A DNA stretch of 8,410 nucleotides from Pelomonas sp041914785. Its GTDB lineage: Bacteria > Pseudomonadota > Gammaproteobacteria > Burkholderiales > Burkholderiaceae_C. Position 1 is the first letter of the stretch, and every line of letters begins with the position of its first letter. Made by a program: the position numbers and the translations under genes. Positions 1 to 6,300 of the stretch are shown piece by piece. The notes beneath the pieces are model-generated. The model saw nothing but the letters and a program-made list of their open reading frames with translations. It made no database searches and was not told the DNA's origin. The stretch is taken from contig JAYSCT010000167.1 in assembly GCA_041914785.1 (NCBI GenBank), forward strand, positions 1-8,410, read 5' to 3'.

Positions 1-401
1 AATTCCTGCGGCTCGACCAGCAGCAGGCGCTGGTCGTTGGGAATATTGATGGCCTTGGCGGTTTCGACGACGCGCGTCACATCAACCGGCGTGACCTCCT
101 TGTCGCGCACGATGACCATGCCGGTGGAGTTCTGGCCGCGGATATGGCTGCCGGTGATCCCCGTATAAACCCGGGAGATTTTGCAGTCGGCCATCATTTC
201 GGCCTCTTTGAGGGCCTGCTGGATGGACTGCACGGTGGCGTCGATATTGACGACGACGCCACGCTTCAAGCCATGCGACGGCGCCACGCCGAGACCGGCG
301 ATGCGCAATTCACCGCCCGGCAGCACCTCGGCCACCACGGCCATGATCTTGGCGGTTCCGATATCCAGCCCGACGACCAAATCCTTGTATTCCTTGGCCA
401 T
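1..401 (-). CDS. ftsA: Cell division protein FtsA, N-terminal part (cut by window edge)
   Basis: FtsA is an actin-fold ATPase that tethers FtsZ filaments to the inner membrane and recruits later divisome proteins. The first 133 residues are visible and begin MAKEYKDLVVGLDIGTAK. The phosphate-1 style motif GLDIGTAK lies at residues 11-18, followed by family-typical stretches LPGG (27-30), MADCKISRVYTGITG (70-84) and AINIPNDQRLL (117-127), ending at PQE where the window stops. Residues from about 85 belong to the 1C region, the subdomain peculiar to FtsA. The start is fixed by the GLDIGT spacing from the N-terminus and by a GAGGA ribosome binding site that overlaps the ftsQ stop. The gene follows ftsQ by 8 bp, so it should be co-transcribed and translationally coupled. 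The C-terminal membrane-binding helix lies outside the window. Identification is from recognised family sequence and is firm. Confidence 0.97.
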   Translation of the reverse strand, partial: MAKEYKDLVVGLDIGTAKIMAVVAEVLPGGELRIAGLGVAPSHGLKRGVVVNIDATVQSIQQALKEAEMMADCKISRVYTGITGSHIRGQNSTGMVIVRDKEVTPVDVTRVVETAKAINIPNDQRLLLVEPQE

Positions 402-406
402 GTGCG

Positions 407-411
407 TCCTC
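407..411 (-). promoter_or_regulatory. Ribosome binding site of ftsA
   Basis: GAGGA reads on the minus strand 5 nt before the ftsA ATG and overlaps the ftsQ TGA (TGAGGA). Ribosomes ending ftsQ therefore stop on top of the ftsA initiation site, which suggests coupled translation. Confidence 0.75.
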
Positions 412-1234
412 AACGTTTTCTATTTACGGGTTTCCCCGGAGTCTGGGTCGTCACGCCGCGCAGCCTGACCGCGTAACCGTCGGCGTGGCGCAGGTCGGCG
501 GACAGCAGCGGGCTGCGGTAGGTCGCCGTGACCTGCGTGATGGAGTGGGCGAAGCGGCCGAAGCGCTCGACGACCTCGGTCTCGCTGCCGCGCCCCAGTT
601 CGATGACGGCGCCGCTGCCCAGCGTCGCGCGCCAGGAGCCGCGGCCGGACAGGTCCAGGCGCTCGATGCCCTCGCCCAGCTTCTCGGCGGCCGGCGACAG
701 CGCGCGCCACATCTGCAGCATGGCGCCGGCGGCATGCGACGGGCCGGCCAGCACGGGCAGGTTCTCGTCCTCGACATCGCCCAGATTGGCCTGGAAGACT
801 TCGCCGAAGCTGTTGACCAGAGCGCGCTCGGCGGTGGCCTCGGTCGCGGCATCGGCGCCGTCGGTGCGCGCCTCCCAGTAGGCGGCCGCGCGGTGCTCTT
901 CCAGGTTGACCTTGAGCCGCATGGGCCACACTCGCTGCAGCTGCGCATGCCGCACCCAGGGCACGGCCTCGAACGCGGCCCGGCCTGCGGCCAGGTTCAT
1001 GCTGAGGAAGGAGCCGTGCAGCCGCGGCAGCGCATTGGCGCGCAGCGACGCGACGCTGTTGCGGCTGACGTCGCCCTCCACCTGGATGGCGCGGAAGTTG
1101 AACACCGGCAGCCGCACCGCCCACCGCACGACGCCCCAGGCCACCGTCGCCAGCAACGCGGCGAGCAGCAGCGCCGACACCGCATTCATCAGGCGGACGT
1201 CGGGCGGCAGCGCGGCGGTGGCGACGGCATTCAT
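410..1234 (-). CDS. ftsQ: Cell division protein FtsQ
   Basis: FtsQ is a bitopic inner-membrane divisome protein that links FtsA/FtsK to FtsL/FtsB. The 274-residue product fits the family. It has a short cytoplasmic tail, one hydrophobic helix at about residues 16-40 (LMNAVSALLLAALLATVAWG), and a POTRA domain at about 45-115 starting FNFRAIQVEGDVSRNS and containing the typical VPWVRHAQLQRVWPMRLKV stretch (91-109). The periplasmic beta domain follows (NSFGEVFQA; LPVLAGP; a C-terminal VDLR-like SADLRHADGYAVR at 245-257). The acidic loop DGADAATEATAE at 125-136 is lineage-variable. I chose ATG at 1234 because GAGGGG lies 5 nt upstream. An in-frame ATG at 1291 would add 19 residues encoded by repeat-like spacer and has no good binding site. 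The upstream ddlB gene is separated by a 142-bp spacer; ftsA follows after 8 bp. Confidence 0.95.
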   Translation of the reverse strand: MNAVATAALPPDVRLMNAVSALLLAALLATVAWGVVRWAVRLPVFNFRAIQVEGDVSRNSVASLRANALPRLHGSFLSMNLAAGRAAFEAVPWVRHAQLQRVWPMRLKVNLEEHRAAAYWEARTDGADAATEATAERALVNSFGEVFQANLGDVEDENLPVLAGPSHAAGAMLQMWRALSPAAEKLGEGIERLDLSGRGSWRATLGSGAVIELGRGSETEVVERFGRFAHSITQVTATYRSPLLSADLRHADGYAVRLRGVTTQTPGKPVNRKR

Positions 1235-1380
1235 GTTTGCCCCTCGCCGGACGAGTACGTCAGTCGGTCCCCCGAGGGGACGGCGATGCATGCGGCATCA
1301 AGCCGCCTGCACATCGCCTGGCGGGCCGGCTTGGGAGCGGCCCGGCGCCCGGCCCGCTGAACAAACAGCGCAGCGGTCAT
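1231..1380 (-). CDS. Putative 49-codon small ORF filling the ddlB-ftsQ spacer
   Basis: A stop-free frame starts at the ATG inside the ATGA that ends ddlB and finishes at the TGA inside the ATGA that starts ftsQ, so it overlaps both neighbours by 4 bp. The predicted peptide begins MTAALFVQRAGRRAAPK, is Arg-rich in its first 27 residues and ends SSGEGQT. I recognise no family. It has two Cys, no signal peptide and no membrane helix. Its own binding site is weak (GAGG, 11 nt upstream), so it would depend on reinitiation by ribosomes ending ddlB. The DNA is hairpin-rich and shares a 19-20 nt motif with the murD-ftsW spacer, so it may simply be a repeat insert left open by high G+C content. Translation is possible but not shown. 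Confidence 0.3.
   Translation of the reverse strand: MTAALFVQRAGRRAAPKPARQAMCRRLDAACIAVPSGDRLTYSSGEGQT
1240..1245 (-). promoter_or_regulatory. Ribosome binding site deciding the ftsQ start
   Basis: GAGGGG lies 5 nt before the ATG at 1234. It favours this start over the in-frame ATG at 1291. It lies inside the distal end of the ddlB-ftsQ spacer. Confidence 0.7.
1267..1281. repeat. Small hairpin in the ddlB-ftsQ spacer
   Basis: Perfect 6-bp inverted repeat GTCCCC/GGGGAC with a 3-nt loop. No T-run follows on either strand, so it is not a typical intrinsic terminator. Confidence 0.6.
1282..1318. repeat. Nested hairpin in the ddlB-ftsQ spacer
   Basis: Outer arms GGCGATG (1282-1288) and CATCGCC (1312-1318) are perfect complements. 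Inner arms GCGGC (1292-1296) and GCCGC (1302-1306) close a 5-nt loop. The result is an imperfect, REP-like stem directly next to the hairpin at 1267-1281. Confidence 0.6.
1321..1357. repeat. 9-bp inverted repeat in the ddlB-ftsQ spacer
   Basis: GCGGGCCGG (1321-1329) and CCGGCCCGC (1349-1357) are perfect complements enclosing 19 nt. Most of the enclosed sequence is the motif that recurs in the murD-ftsW spacer. Confidence 0.65.
1329..1348. repeat. Dispersed 20-nt motif, copy 1
   Basis: GCTTGGGAGCGGCCCGGCGC matches 6273-6291 in all but one inserted base. Both copies sit in spacers between dcw genes and in the same orientation relative to transcription, which suggests a dispersed intergenic repeat family. 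Confidence 0.65.
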
Positions 1381-2344
1381 CTGCGGTCTAGCCTCGCTTG
1401 CGACAGCAGCCACAGGCACAGCTGCGGGTAGTCGATGCCGACGGCTTGCGCCGCCTTGGGCACCAGCGAGTGCGAGGTCATGCCCGGGCTGGTGTTCATC
1501 TCCAGCAGGAAGGGCTTCATGTCGGCCTTGCGCAGCATCAGGTCGGCACGGCCCCAGCCGCGGCAACCCAGCAGGCGGTAGGCCTTCAGCACCATCTGCT
1601 GGATCTCGGCCTCCAGCGCTGCGGGCAGCGTGCCGAACAGATACTTGGTGTCGTTGGACACGTACTTGTTCTCGTAGCTGTAGTCGCCCCCCTCGGCGCG
1701 GATCTCGACGACGGGCAGCGCCACGGCCGATTCATCCTGGCCCAGCACGGCGCAGGTCAGCTCGGGGCCTTCGATGCACTGCTCGAACAGCAGCTCGTCG
1801 TCGTAGCCCAGCGCCAGGTCGACGGCGCCCTGCATGTCCGAGTAGCCCATGGCCTTCGTGATGCCGATGCTGCTGCCCTCGTGCGGCGGCTTGACGACGA
1901 CGGGCAGGCCCAGCTCGTCGGGGATCTGGCGGATGCGCTCGCGCGTGAGCTCGGCGCGCGACAGCGCCAGGTAGGCCGGCGTCGGCAGGCCTTCGGCGGC
2001 CCAGACGCGCTTGGTCATGGTCTTGTCCATGGCCACGCCCGAGGCGGTCACGCCGGAGCCGGTGTAGGGGATGCCCAGCCATTCGAGGGCGCCCTGCAGC
2101 GTGCCGTCCTCGCCGCCGCGGCCGTGCAGCGCGACGAAGGCACGCGCGAAGCCCTCGTCCTTCAGCGCCTGCAGCGGGCGCTCGGCCGGGTCGAAGCCGT
2201 GGGCGTCCACGCCCACGGAGCGCAACGCGGCCAGCACGCCGGGGCCGCTCATCAGCGACACCGGGCGCTCGGCGCTGGTGCCGCCGAACAGCACGGCGAC
2301 CTTGCCCAGCGACGCGGCGTCGATGTTCAGGTCGATGGGAGCGC

Positions 2345-2348
<4 letters not shown>
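1377..2348 (-). CDS. ddlB: D-alanine--D-alanine ligase
   Basis: This ATP-grasp enzyme joins two D-alanines in the cytoplasm to give the dipeptide that MurF adds to the peptidoglycan precursor. The product has 323 residues, slightly longer than E. coli DdlB because of about 11 extra N-terminal residues. Visible motifs are LFGGTSAER (20-28, with the catalytic Glu27), ALHGRGGEDGTLQG (73-86), YTGSGV (95-100), VVKPPHEGSSIGI (151-163), ENKYVSNDTKY (226-236, with the Tyr229 expected of D-Ala-D-Ala rather than D-Ala-D-lactate ligases), GWGRADLML (264-272) and EMNTSPGMTSHSLVP (283-297). Pro29 replaces the Glu seen two residues after the catalytic Glu in E. coli (AEREVSL). The start overlaps the murC stop as ATGA and has a near-perfect binding site, AAGGAGGT. 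The stop lies in another ATGA, which opens the small frame before ftsQ. Confidence 0.97.
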
Positions 2349-3729
<1,381 letters not shown>

Positions 3730-3733
<4 letters not shown>

Positions 3734-4815
3734 TTCAACATTCCTTCGATTTCATCGGCCACACGCGCCGCGGCGCGGGGCCGGGCCAGCGAGCGGGCCT
3801 TCTCGGCCATGGCCAGCAGCGCGCCGCGGTCCAGGCCGGCCAGCAGTTCGTGCAGCGTCTCGGGCGTCAGCGCCGTCTGCGGCAGGTGCAGGGCCGCGCC
3901 GTGCTGCGTCATGAAGATGGCGTTGTCGCGCTGGTGCGATGTGGTGCTGACGACCAGCGGCACCAGCACCGCCGCGCAGCCGGCCGCGCACAGCTCGCTG
4001 ACGGTGATGGCGCCGGCGCGGCAGACGACGACGTCGGCCCAGGCCAGCGCGGCGGCCATGTCGTCGATGAACGGCCGCACCTCGGCCGACAGCCCGGCGT
4101 CGGTGTAGGCCTGCCAGACGGCGCCGAGGTGGTCCTGCCCCGCCTGGTGCAGCACCTGCGGGCGCTGCTCGGCCGGCCACAGCGCCAGCGCCTTCGGCAG
4201 CACCTGGTTCAGCGCGCGGGCGCCGAGCGAGCCGCCCAGCACCAGCAGGCGCAGCGGCCCCTGCAGCCGATCCGGGTCGGCCATGCGCTCGCCAGGTGCT
4301 GGCAGCGCCTCGATCTCGGCCCGCACCGGGTTGCCGCTGACGATGGCACCGCGCGTGGATGCCGCCGCCGCGCCGTCGAAGCCGAACGCGATGCGCCGCG
4401 CGAAGGGCTTGAGCACCGCGTTGCTCTTGAGCACCGCCGCATCGGCGTTCACCAGCATCAGCGGCCGGCCGCTCAGCGCGGCCGACAGGCCCGCCGGCAC
4501 GCAGACATAACCCCCCATGCCCAGCACCGCCGTCGCGCGGCGCCGGTCGTACACGCGGCGTGCAGCGCCCAGCGACTTGAAGAAGCCGACGATGCCGCGC
4601 AACGTGTGCTTCAGCCCCTTGCCGCGCAGGCCGGCGAACGGCAGCGCGTCGATCTCGATGCCGCGCGCTGGCACGAGGCGGTTCTCCATGCCGTGCGGCG
4701 TGCCGATCCAGGACACGGTCCAGCCGCGGCGCTGCATTTCCTCGGCGACCGCCAGGCCGGGAATGACGTGGCCGCCCGTGCCGGCGGCCATGATGACGAG
4801 GTGCCGCTCGGTCAT
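3730..4815 (-). CDS. murG: Lipid II synthase (UDP-GlcNAc:lipid I N-acetylglucosaminyltransferase)
   Basis: MurG is a peripheral inner-membrane GT-B glycosyltransferase that moves GlcNAc from UDP-GlcNAc onto lipid I to give lipid II. The product has 361 residues, close to the usual length. Motifs are the N-terminal glycine loop AAGTGGHVIPGLAVA (10-24), the membrane-facing FAGLRGKG (60-67), GMGGYVCVPAG (99-109), GNPVR (161-165), the second glycine loop LGGSLGAR (193-200) and the donor-site CRAGAITVSEL (265-275). The segment that is HEQN in E. coli reads VNAD here (122-125). The start at 4815 is set by the glycine-loop distance and GGGGAGGG 5 nt upstream. A TTG-initiated extension to 5001 reads through spacer and is unlikely. 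The stop overlaps the murC start as GTGA. The start overlaps the end of a small frame as ATGA. Confidence 0.97.
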
Positions 4816-4844
4816 GAACGCCCTCCCCGCATCATCTGGCGGTT
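4812..4844 (-). repeat. Second copy of the ftsW 3'-end / ribosome-binding segment
   Basis: This 33-nt stretch aligns without gaps to 4964-4996, the last 10 codons plus stop of ftsW, with 24 of 33 bases identical. It carries the working ribosome binding site of murG and ends in the ATGA that begins murG. It is read as NRQMMRGGRS-stop in the small frame. Confidence 0.75.
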
Positions 4845-4967
4845 CTGGCTGCGGCCCGCAGGCTGCGCCTGCTTCATGTCGCTGCGCGACATGAGCCTGT
4901 GCCCAAACAGCCGTGCGCCGCGCGTGCCGCGCGTCGCCGTCTGGCTGCTGTGCATCCAGCCGCTCAT
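4812..4967 (-). CDS. Putative 51-codon small ORF between ftsW and murG, ending in an FtsW-like tail
   Basis: The frame begins at the ATG inside the ATGA that ends ftsW and ends at the TGA inside the ATGA that starts murG. A perfect GGAGGT lies 5 nt before its ATG, so it has a better ribosome binding site than several known genes here. The peptide starts MSGWMHSSQTATRG, is rich in Arg, Ser, Gln and Met, and has no membrane helix or known domain. Its last ten residues, NRQMMRGGRS, copy the FtsW C-terminus NRQLMRGGRA. Of the eight codons that encode the same residue in both copies, four differ only synonymously. The middle contains two perfect hairpins. It may be a duplicated ftsW end with a repeat inserted, now working as a leader that couples ftsW to murG, or simply non-functional spacer. 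Expression is not shown. Confidence 0.4.
   Translation of the reverse strand: MSGWMHSSQTATRGTRGARLFGHRLMSRSDMKQAQPAGRSQNRQMMRGGRS
4821..4828 (-). promoter_or_regulatory. Ribosome binding site deciding the murG start
   Basis: GGGGAGGG lies 5 nt before the ATG at 4815 and selects this start over the upstream TTG. It corresponds by position to GGAGGT at the ftsW end. Confidence 0.8.
4858..4872. repeat. Hairpin 1 of a REP-like pair
   Basis: Perfect 6-bp stem GCAGGC/GCCTGC with a TGC loop (plus-strand reading), one base from a second hairpin that also has a TGC loop. Confidence 0.7.
4874..4894. repeat. Hairpin 2 of a REP-like pair
   Basis: Perfect 9-bp stem TCATGTCGC/GCGACATGA with a TGC loop. 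With the neighbouring hairpin it gives two adjacent stem-loops with the same loop, as in REP/BIME-type elements. No T-run follows, so termination is unlikely. The stem could stabilise or mark the mRNA for cleavage between ftsW and murG. Confidence 0.75.
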
Positions 4968-4996
4968 GCGCGACCTCCGCGCATGAGTTGTCTGTT
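4964..4996 (-). repeat. First copy of the ftsW 3'-end segment
   Basis: Last ten codons and stop of ftsW (NRQLMRGGRA), repeated 152 bp downstream at 4812-4844. The Gly-Gly codons GGAGGT double as a Shine-Dalgarno sequence for the ATG at 4967. Confidence 0.75.
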
Positions 4997-6223
4997 TTCA
5001 AGGTCGATCCGGAGCACCACCGCCAACGCCACGCAGTTCATCAGGATCGCCGAACCGCCGAAGCTCATCAGCGGCAGCGTCAGCCCCTTGGTGGGCAGCG
5101 CGCCGAGGTTCACGCCCATGTTGATGAAGGCCTGGCCACCCATCCAGATGCCGATGCCCTGCGCATACAGGCCCGCGAACACGCGGTCCAGCGCGATGGC
5201 CTGCCGGCCGATCAGGAAGCAGCGGCGCGTCAGCCAGAAGAACGCGACGATGACCAGCGCCACGCCGACGAAGCCCAGCTCCTCGCCGATGACGGCCAGC
5301 AGGAAGTCGGTGTGCGCCTCGGGCAGGTAGTGCAGCTTCTCGACGCTGCCGCCCAGCCCCTGGCCCAGCCACTCGCCGCGGCCGAACGCGATCAGGCTGT
5401 GCGTCAGCTGGTAGGCCTTGCCCTGCGCGTACTTCTCGTCCCAGGGGTTCAGGTAGGCAAAGATGCGCTCGCGGCGGAAGTCGCTCAGCGTGATCATCAG
5501 CACGAAGGCGCCCAGCAGCACGGCCACGATGAGGAAGAACATGCGGCCGTTGACGCCGCCGAGGAACAGGATGCCCATCGCGATGCACGCGATGACCATA
5601 AAGGCGCCCATGTCCGGCTCGGCCAGCAGCAGCAGGCCCACGAAGGCCAGCGAGATGGCCATCGGCGTGACGGCGCGGAAGAAGTTCTCCCGCGCATCCA
5701 TCTTGCGCATCATGTAGTTGGCCGCGTACAGCGCGATGCCGAACTTGGCCAGTTCGCTGGGCTGGAAGTTCATGACGCCCAGCGGGATCCAGCGCCGCGC
5801 GCCGTAGACCACCTTGCCGACGTGCGGAATCAGCACCGCGACCAGCAGCACCAGCGACACGACGAACACCCACGGCGCGTAGCGCTCCCACAGCGAGACG
5901 GGGATCTGCACCGTGACCAGGCCGGCCACCAGGCCGAAGCCGATGGCCACCACATGCCGCGTCAGGAAATGCGTGGGCAGGTACTTGGCGAAACGCGGGT
6001 TGTCAGGCAGGGCGATGGACGCCGAATAGACCATCAGCAGGCCCAGCGCCATCAGCGCCAGCACCACCCAGACCAGCGTGATGTCGAAGCCCTGCAGCTG
6101 CGTGGGCCGGCCGGCGGACGTGGACACCCAGTCGCGCACCGGCACCGCGCCGGCGGACTCGTCGTCGCGGCGCTTCCACAGCGACTGCAGCTTGGCCGTG
6201 AAGCCGTTGAGCACCGCGTTCAT
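4964..6223 (-). CDS. ftsW: Septal peptidoglycan polymerase FtsW (SEDS family)
   Basis: FtsW is the multi-spanning glycosyltransferase that, with FtsI (PBP3), polymerises lipid II at the septum. The product has 419 residues. A cytoplasmic tail of about 45 residues precedes the first helix (ITLVWVVLALMALGLLMVYSAS, about 48-69), and about ten hydrophobic segments can be followed in all. SEDS signatures include GARRWIPLGVMNFQPSEL (141-158), AEPDMGAF (201-208), LPEAHTDF (300-307, with the conserved catalytic-type Asp306), VIGEELGFVG (311-320) and LPTKGLTLPLMSFGGSA (376-392). ATG at 6223 is preferred because GAAGGG lies 7 nt upstream; a TTG start at 6268 would add residues read from spacer. The C-terminus NRQLMRGGRA contains codons that form a Shine-Dalgarno. 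Spacers with small open frames separate it from murD and murG. Confidence 0.97.
   Translation of the reverse strand: MNAVLNGFTAKLQSLWKRRDDESAGAVPVRDWVSTSAGRPTQLQGFDITLVWVVLALMALGLLMVYSASIALPDNPRFAKYLPTHFLTRHVVAIGFGLVAGLVTVQIPVSLWERYAPWVFVVSLVLLVAVLIPHVGKVVYGARRWIPLGVMNFQPSELAKFGIALYAANYMMRKMDARENFFRAVTPMAISLAFVGLLLLAEPDMGAFMVIACIAMGILFLGGVNGRMFFLIVAVLLGAFVLMITLSDFRRERIFAYLNPWDEKYAQGKAYQLTHSLIAFGRGEWLGQGLGGSVEKLHYLPEAHTDFLLAVIGEELGFVGVALVIVAFFWLTRRCFLIGRQAIALDRVFAGLYAQGIGIWMGGQAFINMGVNLGALPTKGLTLPLMSFGGSAILMNCVALAVVLRIDLENRQLMRGGRA
4973..4978 (-). promoter_or_regulatory. Ribosome binding site within the ftsW end, serving the small frame
   Basis: GGAGGT, 5 nt before the ATG at 4967. In a compact ftsW-murG junction this would be the murG binding site; here it faces the small frame instead. 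Confidence 0.65.
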
Positions 6224-6300
6224 GGATGCACCCTTCGCGCTGCGCGCTGTCCCGCCAAGCGGGAGCAAGCTTGCTTGGGGCGGCCCGGCGCTGCGCTCAT
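6220..6300 (-). CDS. Putative 26-codon small ORF filling the murD-ftsW spacer
   Basis: The frame opens at the ATG of the ATGA ending murD and closes at the TGA of the ATGA starting ftsW, like the two other small frames in this cluster. The peptide starts MSAAPGRPKQACSR and ends ARRVHP; it is strongly basic and matches no family I know. GGGGTGA lies 4 nt upstream, a fair ribosome binding site inside the murD end. The DNA includes a 12-bp palindrome, a hairpin and a motif shared with the ddlB-ftsQ spacer, so it could be a repeat insertion rather than a gene. Its possible role is to carry ribosomes from murD to ftsW. Confidence 0.3.
   Translation of the reverse strand: MSAAPGRPKQACSRLAGQRAARRVHP
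6231..6236 (-). promoter_or_regulatory. Ribosome binding site deciding the ftsW start
   Basis: GAAGGG lies 7 nt before the ATG at 6223, favouring it over the TTG at 6268. Confidence 0.65.
6250..6264. repeat. Hairpin in the murD-ftsW spacer
   Basis: Perfect 6-bp stem TCCCGC/GCGGGA with a CAA loop, no T-run after it. Confidence 0.6.
6264..6275. repeat. 12-bp perfect palindrome in the murD-ftsW spacer
   Basis: AGCAAGCTTGCT is fully self-complementary and abuts the hairpin at 6250-6264. Part of the repeat-like spacer; it could be an incidental palindrome or a dyad binding site. Confidence 0.55.
6273..6291. repeat. Dispersed motif, copy 2
   Basis: GCTTGGGGCGGCCCGGCGC equals the motif at 1329-1348 with one base missing, in a second dcw spacer and the same orientation. 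Confidence 0.65.

Noticed and set aside
1235..1291. Upstream ATG giving FtsQ 19 more N-terminal residues
   Set aside because: The extension is read from hairpin-rich spacer and lacks a binding site, while ATG at 1234 has GAGGGG 5 nt upstream.
1267..1357. Intrinsic terminator or promoter between ddlB and ftsQ
   Set aside because: No T-run after the hairpins and no convincing -35/-10 pair. E. coli has promoters near ftsQ, but nothing comparable is visible here.
4858..4894. Intrinsic terminator between ftsW and murG
   Set aside because: The stems are perfect but no T-run follows on the transcribed strand, and termination would cut off essential genes.
4816..5001. TTG start giving MurG 62 more N-terminal residues
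   Set aside because: The extension overlaps the ftsW end and spacer out of frame, and the glycine loop of MurG sits near the N-terminus when ATG at 4815 is used.
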